Of a stretch of DNA of 64,000 nt, positions 1 to 14,502 are shown one piece after another. The translations under genes were made by a program, and so were the position numbers. Every line of letters begins with the position of its first letter. The first letter of the stretch is position 1. The DNA comes from Siphonodentalium dalli (lineage: Eukaryota; Mollusca; Scaphopoda; Gadilida; Siphonodentaliidae), in the NCBI GenBank assembly GCA_032622095.1, contig CP136068.1, positions 124,813,989-124,877,988 on the forward strand, in the 5' to 3' direction. The notes below the pieces were generated by a model. The model worked only from the letters and a program-made list of their open reading frames with translations. It did no database searches and was not told where the DNA came from.

Positions 1-1130
1 TGAGCGGGTCAGGCTAACGCTTAAGCCGTGTCATAAGCGAGCATATAGGGCGGTCTTGGACTAAACGCCAGCATCGCCATCCCAATATCTTAGCTGATTT
101 TAGTACAAGAAGACTTGGACTAATTAGCTGCATGCAAAAGTAGTAGGCCTATTTAACTTTAGAGAGGAGAGTTAAATGGTAGGCCTATACCTGGTGGGCG
201 ATCAGATCGAAAGTAAGTATATTAATGTTGAGGGCTATCGGGGATGACACAAACAAAAAATCCCACGAGGGGTTGATTTCCATAGTGGTCCGTATATAGC
301 CCAGGCGATAAGATAGTGGATGATAAAAAAATTCGTCAGGGCAGATTTGTCAATAAATAGTTGGAGCTGGAATATGTCATTCCTTTTTCCTAGACCAAGT
401 CTTCTCGGTCCGCGACAGCTTGGGATATTGGTTGGGTTGATGCTGTTTTTGGACCGAGTTCCGCCCGTTGCTCTTTCATTACGGACTTTCATTCAAAAGA
501 TGCTCTACACGTACGTAGGCTACACGTGCAGCTCGTGCATGAATCGTAAACCCCTGAATGTGATTAATCAGCTGACATGTCCGCGATTAGTCTTCAAAAT
601 TATATATGATTTACTTCGATAAAAAAAGGTAAAGTGATAATACGATCGTTTAATGAATTGTTTACATGCATTTTCTGATAGTGCGACAAATCGAAATTCT
701 CTGGAAAAAGGCCTTGTTTACTTATAAATCTCGTTGCCTTGACATTTAACTGCTGCTTGCCGATTCTCTGTAAATTACTCCTGTGTCAGGAGAACCGTAA
801 TGAGGGTGGACGGACATCTGATACATGCCCGCAGACCTACGCATGTTTGATATCATCATGCTTGGAAAAGGCTGTCCTCTATTTTCATATACTCAAAGCT
901 TCCATTTGACATATAGCTAGTCTGAAGATATACACGTACAGGCATGGTAACTCCCACCCACGATTCTGGGCGTAAAGTCCGTTATAGAAAAGTATTTCGA
1001 GAAGAGAATCGGTCCAAAACAGCATCACCCCAACCGATACACCAAGCTGTTGTTAACTGGGAAGACTTGGTCTATCCCTTTCCAAGAAATTGATAAAATT
1101 ATGTGTAAATACAATTAATTAATTTATTAA
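1..1130. repeat. Dispersed repeat fragments with an inverted pair
   Basis: No coding exon is recognisable. Positions 1-123 match, in reverse complement, two separated blocks at about 32160-32215 and 33290-33360, so this is one copy of a dispersed repeat that is interrupted at the other locus. A second pair lies inside this stretch: about 378-470 (TAGACCAAGTCTTC then GGTTGGGTTGATGCTG) recurs inverted at about 1009-1085. Short reading frames here overlap the inverted pair and are not credible genes. Confidence 0.6.
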
Positions 1131-1429
1131 ATTAAATCAGAACAAGTGGAGCGCGCAGAGCATGCAGTCGTGTGTGGCACCACTGGGGACAAAGATGATG
1201 AGAAGACGATGGTACCATAGAGACGGCGAACAAGTTTAAAATAAATTTAAAAAGCTGAATGGTGTCATAAATTAATTTACATTATAATTACCATGTTGTT
1301 TGCATCGTACATAGAACACACTAGTGCATTATGAATTAATTCATGGCTCAAATTCATTCATTAGTTGCCAATAAATAGCTACTGCAATTGACCACACATA
1401 TCGATCGTCTTTTATGTGTATACTTTACC

Positions 1430-2545
1430 ACCCTGGTCAAGTGGTCTTGCTAATGTGCTATGATACTGGTGGGTCCTGCTAAATTGATATGATGCTGTTA
1501 AAGGCATGGGCGGCGTTCGTTACAGAAATATTCATATTTGTTCAAATCGCCATAAACAGAAGGAATATTAAAATATATATAGTTTTGTTCATATGCCAAA
1601 CATAATCAGCGCGTAAATATAGTATATAATTGTCAAGACGTACGATGGTGAACGTAAACAAGAGCCAGCTCGTGTTACACTGAGAAGTTGTGCTTCTGTT
1701 TATATAACACAGCGCAATTCTATTAGTAAATACACAAAAATGATATAAACGCTCTTTATTATTTCCATATCAGGAAAACAGTACAAATAACGCTCTTTAT
1801 GATATATTTGCCCATGAATTATAAGGTTTTAGAAGTGAGATATAAGTGATATCCCACTAGCGAGATATAAGTGTGTTTTGTCATCACTCATGAGATATAA
1901 CCCATATCCACTGAAAAAGTGTGGATATCCTCTATTTATGTTATCATACCAAATCTAAACAAAAGCCAGGAAACGTAACGTTTTTTTACTTACACAACAA
2001 AGGGGGAAAAATGACAATAACATACTGTTTATGCCATATTTCTGATTGATATAAGAACAAGGTATGTCTATGTTTTACTATTCTTTCTGATTATTGCGGT
2101 TTTTGACGGAGGTGGATATTTTAATAGCATTTGTCATTTTCGCTGCATGTATTCTGATAATCTGAACATAACCAGGAAAAGCCACTATGTGTATGAAACA
2201 TTCAAAAACATATATATTGCGAAATAGTGTAATACTGGTTGTATTTTTAGTTGTTGCAAATCGATTATGATCAAGGTGGCTGTTCATATCGTTTTGCAAA
2301 CACCAGCGCAGCCATTACTAATTTTTTCAAAAAATATTTATGTTCTTAAATGTTTCATATAGAACAATAGAACATGGCTTTTCTGAAATCGCTCGGATTA
2401 ACCAAACACCATGAAAATGACAACTTTAGAAAAAATAACGGTACTTTTTTTCATAACGGCATCAGTTTGCCCTAACAGCATCATAGCAATTCAGCAAGAC
2501 CAACACCATCATAGCACATTAGCAGGACCACTCGCCCATTGGTGT
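1430..2545. mobile_element. Composite inverted-repeat element with nested insertions
   Basis: The outer arms (about 1430-1500 and 2470-2545) are imperfect inverted copies rich in GGTCTTGCTAATGTGCTATG. Inside the left arm a second element starts at TTAA (1498-1501) with AAAGGCATGGGCGGC. The same family is complete at 50512-51029 and 53898-54360. A third element of about 140 bp (1801-1939) interrupts that one, because the copy at 50.8 kb reads straight through the same point (CGCTCTTTATGTTTACC). No transposase is visible. Confidence 0.65.
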
Positions 2546-2549
2546 TTAT

Positions 2550-4200
2550 GCACTGACAAAACAGCTCGGGTAGATTTGTGGACACAATGACGTGTCTGCC
2601 CATCGATCCTTTGCTGAAATGTAAATAATGAAATCGATGGCGCCTGACTCTCCGTCTTCAACCATTTGGTGACATAAACTGTATGCGCTTCGGGAGCACG
2701 TTATTCGCGGCGTGTATGAAAGCACAGAATGGGCAAACTTTGTTTACATTCACGAATCATCGCTTTTAAATTTGAATGGACGTCGTATAGTCTTACGATT
2801 GCTATTAATATTATATGGAGTATACATGGCATAATATAATATGTATAGCGAATGTATGAATAAGAGATGATCAGAGATGTTGTTTTCTTGGGTTTATCCA
2901 TTTTAATAGGATTAATTGAAGGTATGTATATGATTCTGAACCACCATTATTAAAAAAAAGGACACTCTGCATGGTAAAAGTCAGAGTAAACCATGGTGGC
3001 TCTACTCCTGTATATAGGCTAGACCGTGGGCCAAAACAAAAACAAAACAAAACGCTAGAAGAGCCCAGAATCTAAAGCTGTTATAAGGTTGAAATATCGA
3101 GTAAAACTTAACCCTACCCCCCCAAATCAAGATGGTTTAGGATGTTATGCTATTATCTAACCAGCACAACTCTCAATCGTTTTATGTGATCAAATTCAAT
3201 CAGAATATTCAATATAATTTTGTACATTGAAGGAAATATTATGTATTGTTTTAGCATTATTTTTTTGTTTGAAAAATCGGTCTTAAAATTGCAAAAATTT
3301 GTATTAAAATTATGGAATTTCAATTGCCCCATATAGCTGAAACTGAATGCAAAGTGATACATACTCCTAGTATATATCAATATACCATGCATGTATGTAG
3401 GATATTCCAAAAACACAGTGGAGGGATATAGCATATTTATGACAAAAACTAACTCCACCCGCAAATTATATTCAACCCACACTCCAATCACAATATGGCG
3501 CCATGTAAACTTTACTAAATATTCAATGATTAGTCGACTTTTACTTTGCCTAGACAAACATACGCAGTCATTTGCCTTTTAAAATCAATTATAATCCTAT
3601 AGATATCCGCCCACAAGTCGTGATTTTACATTAACACAAAACATGCCTCTAACGTGCATACATGCGAAATTAAGAAACGCACTGTCTAGACTTATACCAA
3701 ATGATCTCAGTATACAAATGGAAACACAGTTCAATGTTTCGTGACATGGGAGATACTTTCTCACCATCTAATGTCATTTATGATACAAGTGTATTGATTA
3801 TACGAAACGATGTGTCCACGAAGGAGTACGCCTGACTTACACAATAACATATTTAATGCAGAGTTTTGAAATTCGTGCGAAAAACCATGAAAATTTGAAA
3901 TATTAACTGAAAATAAAATAAAAATGGATTTTTTTCCAATTCTGATCCTATTTTTCTTAAATACAAACATATGTCCACTGCCAAATTGTTCTTATGAGAT
4001 AAATTACATCATAGCGGGCATCTCTATCAAGTAAATGGTTGGTTTAATGGAAAGTTTTCTAATATAGTTTGTCGATAAAACATATAGTAATAAGGATGAC
4101 TCAGTCTTGAGTTGAAAACAATTCTTCGAATTTAGAGAGCATTTTAGACAAGCACAAATATATATAAGAATAACATTTTACATATAAGGTGAATTGAATA
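2550..4200. other. AT-rich sequence without a recognised gene
   Basis: The stretch contains only short chance reading frames on both strands. The 134-codon frame on the minus strand at 3153-3557 is Phe/Ile/Tyr-rich and has no recognisable domain or supporting splice sites. I see no tandem structure. Near 4208-4235 there is an AAGATGGCTGCCAAAATGGC motif like those in the 17-20 kb element. Confidence 0.5.
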
Positions 4201-4329
4201 ATTGTCACAGGTTCAAGATGGCTGCCAAAATGGCGATGGAATGTAAAAAATTAAATCGAAATGTTAATTTTCATACATATTTCTAACATTGGTTATAAAA
4301 CAAGAAGAAAATCAAGTCAGATTTATATT

Positions 4330-5230
4330 CAGATTCGTGTGTCCATGGAGTGGGTGTATGGAATAAAGAGGGGGTGGCTGTATGGCCATGGTTCAAGTAT
4401 ATATGCATACACGGAGTAGCTAGATGGCCATTGGTGGAGCGTATTGGTATATAGGGAGCGTACTTGTTGTCTGGAGTTGTTGCATGGCCATGGGTGGAGT
4501 GAATGAGAATACAGCGAATTGATGAATGACCATGAGCGAGGTGTATATGCAAGTCTGGAGATGATGACTAGTCGATGGTGCAGTGTATTTATATATCTGG
4601 AAGGGCTGTGTGGCCTTTGGTGGAGTACATATATACCTGGATTGACTTATGGTCATGGATGGGGTCTAACCGTATATCTTGAGTGACTATACGGTCGTGA
4701 TTGATGTATACAGGGGTAATGTATGGTCATAGGTGAGGTGAATATGCATACATGGAGTTAATGTATGGTCACGAATGATGTGGACACAGGAGTGATTATA
4801 TGGTCATGTGTGGGGTGCACACGTATATCTGGTGTGACTGCATGAGTATATACTGAGTGGATATATGGTCATATGTGAGCTGAATAGGTATACAAGGAGT
4901 GACTACATGTGTGGGTGTTTGTGTATACACGGTTTGGCTATGTGGTAATTGATCTGGTGTACTCATGTATGGTAACTAATGTCGTGAATAAGTATACAGG
5001 TATTGACTAAATAGACATAGGTGGAGTATAGGAGTATAACTGATGTACCTGCCTGGTGACTCATGGCTATATGGTCATGTGTGGGGGGAACATATGTACC
5101 AGCTGTGGCTGTATGGCCATGGACGAGGTGTATGGGTACAACTAGAGTGGTTGGATGGCCATTTGTGTGGTGTGTGTATATATGGAGTGGCTGCTTGGCC
5201 AATGGCGGGTTGTACAGATATATTTTGGTG
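4330..5230. repeat. Degenerate minisatellite, about 42 bp period
   Basis: A GG(C/T)CAT(G)GGTGG-like core recurs about every 40-45 bp (for example near 4385, 4427, 4486, 4528, 4613, 4652, 4695, 4727, 4768, 4802, 5073, 5116, 5157 and 5198), alternating with a GTATATACC-type segment. The His-Gly-His and Thr/Pro-rich peptides read from both strands are products of the period and not real proteins. Copies differ strongly, so the array looks old. Confidence 0.8.
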
Positions 5231-6180
5231 GCGGTCGCTTTCCAAAATAAATCAAGGATATGTTAATCGATAGAGAGGTCATATTATGGATATCTCCGGA
5301 TTTGTTGCGTTTATGCACAAATGGAATAAACGCTAAACGGGTTTCCCGATAACAGTTGAGACTGGCGATACGATATAGCCCGCATATTATGGCATCTGCA
5401 GTTTCTGACAATAGTTGTCATGGGAAAAAGCCAATTCCAAACTACCATTAATTTTTATTGAATAGCACATGTTGTTGCTGTTGTTGTATGTGGGGGGTAT
5501 GGGTACATGGACACATTCTCGGCATCTCAGACCAAACAAACCATATTCGCATGAGGTAAATTTCAGTTTATTTTGTGAGGACAGTGCACCATTATCGTTG
5601 ATTTCGTTGTGATATGAGTGTCCGTTTTTTTGTTGAGAAACCACTTTTCCGATCCACCATGCATGCGTCTACTATATCTCCGGCAAGAACAACGCATTTA
5701 CTGCATTATTTGCGCACAACAATCGGATATATGGGCCATTTTATTTCCATAGACTGTCATTACTACTGAGTAGATGTTATGAAAAACAATGGAATAATTC
5801 CAAACAATTGTAATTATATATACAAGGCAAGCTGTAGTTGCAGAATGCTTATTTTTGTGAATTGTCAGTATCAAATTCACGGCAAATATTTTACAAATTA
5901 TTTTGCTAGTTATTTTTGAGTATTGATACATTTTTGGAAAGTATAATCAATTTGCTCCACAACAAGACCATTTCCCATTATTAGAGTTAGACATTCCAGG
6001 AGAATGCCCTGGTATGACCAAATTACTTACCTTCACCCCATCAAATTCTACCAAAAGACAATTGACATTCCATCCGTGAGTCAGATTGTTTAAATTTCTG
6101 CCCATTATTCTTTATCATAAAACTGCCTTAGCAAAAGATAGGAGAATAACTATAGAAATCGACATTAAGACCACGTTGAC
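5230..6180. other. No recognised feature
   Basis: This is unique-looking AT-rich sequence with short chance reading frames only. I see no splice-compatible exon, no tandem repeat and no clear inverted repeat. Confidence 0.4.
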
Positions 6181-6186
6181 CCTTAG

Positions 6187-6765
6187 AATACTGCCAGTGG
6201 CAGGGGGGGGGGGGGGTCGGGAAAAAAATTCAGGCACGTATGGCATTTTTTCCCTTTCGATCATTTTTTGTACCCACCCACCCACCCCCACCGCCAAATT
6301 TTTTTCCGTTTTTGGCAGTTTTTTCCGACCATTTTTTGACACCCACCCCCCTTTTAACACTAAAACAGAGATTTGCGGGGGGAAATTCACTGTAAACAGC
6401 TGTATATGAATTTCTGTGCATACTATTTATCATGGATGTTAACATGGACATGTAAATAGGAATGAGTCATTTTGAGGTCATTCGGCCAAAAAAACATGGC
6501 TGCCAGCGGCCATCTTGGATTTCAAAATTTGCAACAAAATACAACACGATAACTGCCTGCAGTCAGTTTACCAGTTAGAATTATATTATTTCTCTCATTC
6601 AAAGTGGTTTTGAAGCCCAACTCATTGCCAAAACACTAAAAAAAGAAGCAGGAATTTTTTTTTTTAGTTGCGGAAAAAAATTGTTGGTGGCTTTGACCAC
6701 CCACCCACCCCGGCATACGTGCCGGAAGAAATTTTTTCACCCCCCCCCCTGCCAGTGGGGCTTTT
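6187..6765. mobile_element. Inverted-repeat element with G/C homopolymer ends
   Basis: The left end CTGCCAGTGGCAG runs into a G tract and is followed by an AGGCACGTATGGC block. The right end, read in reverse, gives CACTGGCAGGGGGGG followed by GGCACGTATGCC. The inner flanks carry CCCACCCACCCC tracts on both sides. Similar homopolymer-bearing material occurs at about 39840-40070 and 40615-40740. Reading frames across it are low-complexity Pro/Gly strings and are not genes. Confidence 0.55.
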
Positions 6766-6769
6766 TCAC

Positions 6770-7880
6770 ACTCTTCGCAAAATAAAAAAATAATTTAAAT
6801 TTAAATTTGCGTAAAATACAATAATATATCCATGTTTAATTTTATTGCATATTACTATTATATGATAACATCCCTAAGGGTCTATATCACGCGGTTGTTG
6901 ACGATAAAGTAAAATGTTATACGTTTTAGGGTGATGCCGTTGTAACGCAGCGTGCACTGTCTATGCAGCAAATGAGCCCACCATTCTGAATGCTTTCGGG
7001 GAATGCAGTCCTTCCTTAGTATTGTTGAAACAAAAAGAGTGACATATACCATGAATTGCTCATTTTCACTGATAATAAAAGTAATTTTCCACAAAGAAAG
7101 AAGAGATATACCCGGTAGTTATTCAATTTATTGTGAAAAATAGAAATATGAACCAGATAATTTGGTCTAAAACACTGGTAAAATGTGTCGTCATCCGAAA
7201 CGCTGGAGCGAATATTTGGCGAAATCCGTGTTATTGCGTAATTTAGAGGGTATAACACTGGGTATAAGGTTAAGTTTGACCAAATAGATACAATATCTCA
7301 TATCCATAGCTTTACAATGTTTATATCTATTGAAAGAGTAACCATTGCTGATGTTTTTGGTATAACTTCAAATGAATAGGACCTATATTGGTTACATAAT
7401 AACACCCGGGCTCAACGGTTGGACAAAATTAAATAAGCCTTTTTTGCACCATTTCGACAATTTGAACACAATTTTTTCGAAAACTTACGTCGGGAAACTA
7501 TATATTATATTGTAAATTAGAACGATTTCGATTAATCTTGATGTAATGGTCCATCGTTCACGTCTGCGTCGTGTGAAGATCAGAAGGTTCTATCTGTATT
7601 TTGGCGGGAAAATGAGATATTGGTGTAATTCGAATCGGCATCGCATTCTTTAACTGATTAGCCTTTCCCGCAATGTCCACCACGTGCAGTATCTGCGTGA
7701 AATGCTATGAAAAAATGTTCTATCTCCATATCTGCATGTTTCTTCCGAGCAGAAGGTTTCTATCTGCTGGTCGAATAAAACTCGAAAGAAATATCATGTG
7801 GTCAATGTCATGATGTAGATAGAACATTCTTGCACTCACAAAATAATTGCTGGAAATACAACATAACATTCGATCGGCAT
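6770..7880. other. No recognised gene; scattered AGAAGGTTCTATCT motifs
   Basis: AT-rich sequence with short chance frames. AGAAGGTTCTATCT-like motifs occur near 7580, 7740 and 7816 (the last as TAGATAGAACATTC). They match the unit of the short tandem array at 12889-12984. Confidence 0.4.
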
Positions 7881-7881
7881 A

Positions 7882-8343
7882 TGTGACCCGCTATATCAAA
7901 TCCAGTCGTAAGTCGGGATTTTTTTTCACCCTGTGCCAATGCATTCTCTTATATATGCGAGTCGACCATAGGTCGCCTCGCATATAAAAGCGAATGCATT
8001 GGCCTAACAATTTTTTTTTATCATTTTTTAAAAATAAATGTTTCTTACAATTTTTAGGACATAAAATAAAAAACATCCATTACCCTGCAGGGAGCCCCAC
8101 ACATATATAGAAGCATATATAAGAGTGTCGTCTGCTCATGTTTGTCTGGGGCTCTGTATGGGTGAAATTATAAAATTGTTAAAGAATACAAGAAAAAATT
8201 ATTAAAATTGTAAAAATTGTTAGGCCAATGCATTCTCTTATATATGCGAGGCGACCTATGGTCGACTCGCATATACAAGAGAATGCATTGGCACAGGGTA
8301 AAAAAATCCCGACTTACGACTGGATTTGATATGGCGGGTCACA
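7882..8343. mobile_element. TA-flanked double-hairpin miniature element, copy A
   Basis: The terminal inverted repeats are TGTGACCCGC...GCGGGTCACA, flanked by TA at 7880-7881 and 8344-8345. A TA duplication is typical of Tc1/mariner-type insertions. Inside are two hairpins (7935-8003 and 8224-8292) with arms GCCAATGCATTCTCTTATA and loops that are reverse complements of each other (TCGACCATAGGTCGC and GCGACCTATGGTCGA). The sequence between the hairpins includes CCCTGCAGGGAGCCCCAC. A second full copy, internally inverted, is at 49119-49581, and the core alone is at 35192-35420. No coding capacity. Confidence 0.85.
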
Positions 8344-8439
8344 TATATAGAACATTCAAGGTTTCTTGAGTGATGTATGTGTTACAATAAAATTATATCC
8401 CATACAATGTTGTTGTTTGTACTACCTTGACCATTGTGA

Positions 8440-9960
8440 ATTCGGCCCTGAGTTTTGAAGACAACTATAGAGCATTCTACAGTACAACGAATAATCCCAA
8501 AATGGGTCCAGTGCATGCAGGGACGTGGCTAGAGGGTCTCCGTTGGGGGTGTCCACCTTGGGAAATTCCAACCCCTTGAATCAGATTAGGACCAAACACA
8601 TAATTCCATTTGCACCACCTTGCACCTCAGTGCTATCAGGCCTAATATCCTATATATTCATAAACCATGGTTCTTAATTCCCGGTATGAGAACATTCAGA
8701 TATTTTAACCTGAAAAATTGCATAAATCCTAACATCTAGTGGTCTAACTCCAGACAAATGCACGGCTACGGACAAGAGACCAGGACACACCGGGCTGACC
8801 ATGGTTGTTCCGCCCGGTGTGAGAAAATTTTGAAAACTATACAAGAAAATTGCAAATCCTATGGCATCTAGACTGACCTCAACTGAAGTTTTCCTATAGT
8901 GTTGGAAATTTCAAACCTAACACTCCCCCTCAGGTTGGAAAATTCTCCAACTGATGACCATTTCAGTCCACAAGTTTGACCAAATGTAGTATATTCTATT
9001 GTTAAATCAATTAGCAATTTTTTATTGGCCACGGGGACAATGACACACCGGGCCGACCATGGTTCGGCCCGGTGTGCGACAGTTTTGAAATCTGAACAAG
9101 AAAATCGCAAAATCCTACCATCTAGACTAGCATCAAGCCTTCATAGAGTTGGAAATTTCAAACCTGACATCCCCACTTAGGTTGGAAAATTTCCAACTGA
9201 TGACAGTTCCAATGACAATGCTGACCAAATGTATGTCAATATTGTTTTCTTAAATTAACTAGCAGTTTTTGACTGGCCACGGGGGAGGGACCAGGACACA
9301 AGCTTTCCAAGTGTTGGAAATTTCCAACATGTCACCCATCCTAAGGTTGGAACATTTCCAACTGATGACAATTTCATTCCAAAATTTTGACCAAAAATAG
9401 GAAAATATGCATATATTGGTCAAAAAAACAATTAATTCCCCCAATAAATTGTTTGAAAATCAAACTACAAGAACATTTTCAACCTATTGTTGATGTGAAA
9501 TTTCCAACTAATGTTTTGGCAGGTATGAAATTTCCAACTGTTGAAAATTTTGACCAAAGTTGGGGGGGGGGGTGAGACACCCCAAACCCCCCTGTCGCCA
9601 CGTCTCTGAGTGCATGGCTGAACAAGGTGCCTTGTAGAGAAAAAATACTACAACACAATTGTAGCATTGACCACCAACCAGGAACGTGGCGACAGAGGGT
9701 GTGGTGTGTCATCCCCAAGTGTGGTCAAAAATCAAATAGTTGAAAATTCGGAGCCTCCAGCAGCCTACAGTTGGAAAGTTCATACTCTAACCTAGTAGAA
9801 GTCGGTTGAAATTATATGTTTCGGACTGTAATTTAGGCCACTTTGTTCGGGTTTCAATGAGAATTTAGAAATTTCCCCACTTGTCGGAACTGTCAGTTGG
9901 AAAATTCCAACTCGGTGGGGGGGGGGGGGGGGGGGGGGGGTGCAAAACCAAATCTACCAC
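8440..9960. repeat. Tandem array of about 250 bp units with GTTGGAAATTTC motifs
   Basis: The block starting CACCGGGC(T/C)GACCATGGT occurs at about 8788 and again at about 9045, a period near 257 bp, with a third degenerate unit near 9280. Each unit carries pairs of GTTGGAAATTTC and GGTTGGAAAATTTCCAACTG, so short palindromes recur through the array. Related fragments are at about 35005-35180, 35560-35760 and 46020-46135. It ends in a run of 24 G (9917-9940). Fragments read as peptides are not plausible genes. Confidence 0.75.
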
Positions 9961-10960
9961 TTGCTGCAAGTTCAGTTGGCAAATTACAACACAGGGGGCT
10001 TGCATATAAACATTTCACTCAATTTTGACCCAGGGTGACCCGTCGAAAAAATGGGACCGAAGCGGGAGGGCGACCGTTTGAAACTAAAATACCACACGAA
10101 CATGCCAATAACGTATCAGATTTATGATTCTTTGGTGGTACGTTCACGTATTTACTTGTATAGTGTGTGATAAACAAGCATTGCTGTATAGCCGCCTTGG
10201 TGGGACACAAAGACTTTAGCACGTACGGGAAACCAGGATATTAAACGCAATGACAGAGAGCTTTTAGTTTATAAATCGATTATTTGTCGACTTTCTCTGA
10301 ATAATTTACACGATGTTATGCAAATAAATTTCTCTTAACAATGCTCAAACATCACATCACCATAATTGTAAAGTTTAACCCATTTGGCTATCAATTGGGT
10401 AAATAAATATGTACATTTTGTCAAGATGTTGTAGCTACATGTATAGATGCCAATATATATAGCTCAAGTGTTGCAACAGCTCTCCGTAACTATATGACTA
10501 TATGGAACCGCATACTTTTCGGTGTTCGCCGATGGTCGACTTGAACCATGCTTCGGTTACTTTTATATATACTCATAGCTAATTCATCACATATCAGCGG
10601 CCACTATTTTATCAAATTAAGAACTAAACGTGATGTTTTAAAGGTGTCACTTGTTCTCACGCAGGTTTGGCGTATATTTTAGTGCACCTTATACGCCGAA
10701 CTCTCCAAGAACAGAGCACAATTAATGATGCCGGACTGATCATCTTGTGTTGATGTATCAATCTGATCCGAAGTATCAACTATTGTTTCGCACATACTGT
10801 TATCGTTTTATATAGTGGATGTAGCTATAGGTTACAAGCAACTAATTATATATAGTTACGCTTCTTGAACTCGAGTCAGCATTAAAAAAAATCTGACTGC
10901 TGATTGGTTCATTATCATTGAGGGAAATATCCCTAAGCGAAAACATAAAATCATAGCCTA
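9960..10960. other. No recognised feature
   Basis: AT-rich sequence upstream of the tentative first exon of the Shisa-like gene. I could not identify a convincing promoter element or exon. Confidence 0.35.
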
Positions 10961-10967
10961 CGTAAAT

Positions 10968-11145
10968 ATGGCGATCATGCATGTTTGGATGTCCAGGAAG
11001 AGTCTGGTGGAGTCCCGATGTTATGGAAGGGGTCTGGGTATTTTTATGCTGCTGATTTTTTGTGCAGTAAATGGGGTAGTTGTGGAAATGCAAGATTATC
11101 GTTTGAAAACAATACCGAAAAGGGCGCGTTTGACGTTACAGACTG
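10968..11145 (+). CDS. Tentative signal-peptide exon of the Shisa-like gene
   Basis: An ATG in good context (A at -3, G at +4) opens a frame whose N-terminus has a basic/polar start and then a hydrophobic core GIFMLLIFCAV, as expected of a secretory signal, followed by a basic stretch (RLKTIPKRAR). The next supported exon at 14421 needs one leftover base from the previous exon. Ending this exon at 11145 (CTG, then GTGCAG) leaves exactly one base and would give Asp at the junction. The donor is weak, and other GT sites in the frame have the wrong phase. The frame otherwise runs to a stop at 11175-11177. It could be a chance hydrophobic frame, with the real first exon elsewhere upstream of 14.4 kb. 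Confidence 0.3.
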
Positions 11146-11179
11146 GTGCAGCGGATGACGTTCTGAGGGAAGATTGACC

Positions 11180-14107
<2,928 letters not shown>

Positions 14108-14420
14108 GCCTGCTCTCTCTCTTTAATGGTGGAGGAAAGACCGCACAGTTTTTAATTTCTCTATGTTGGGGTTGAGTAAGATGCATTCCTAATTTTGAAC
14201 ACTTACCTCAGGGATCTGTCTGTAACGTTAAGTACATATATCAAATTGTCGTGAAAGTAAATTATAATTATGACGTCTGTGCCTAAAAAAAAGGCATGCA
14301 TGCTAACGTTTTAATGCGTAGACTTTATGGAAATAATGCTCGGGTATTATATTGTTACATGTATAATTACAAAATTGGTCTGTGTTAAACGTAAGCAATT
14401 TTATTTTCTCTCAATTCCAG

Positions 14421-14502
14421 ATGTTTCGGCGGGGAATTATTGTGGCCCATATATGGGTGACAAGGACTACTGTTTGGGAGATTGTTGTGGATCCGAGTGC
14501 TG
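14421..14502 (+). CDS. Shisa/CYYR1-like protein, cysteine-rich ectodomain exon
   Basis: The exon follows a clear acceptor (TCTCTCAATTCCAG) and ends at a strong donor (CTG, then GTAAGT at 14503). Read with two bases of a split codon first, it encodes VSAGNYCGPYMGDKDYCLGD followed by CCGSEC, and the leftover TG plus the first base of the next exon makes one more Cys. The ectodomain therefore has six cysteines (single, single, CC, CC) directly before the membrane helix. This matches the Shisa-like single-TM six-cysteine superfamily, which includes Shisa, CYYR1, WBP1 and VOPP1. The proteins are membrane adaptors, and Shisa members act on receptor trafficking. Which subfamily this belongs to I cannot say. 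The acceptor, donor and both phases support the model. Confidence 0.85.

Noticed and set aside
4283-4656. HGHTATP / HGHSSIR repeat peptides as a histidine-rich protein
   Set aside because: They follow the approximately 42-bp minisatellite in all frames and contain frequent stops beyond short stretches.
6086-6409. Pro/Gly-rich frames on both strands as coding exons
   Set aside because: They read through C and G homopolymers of an inverted-repeat element.
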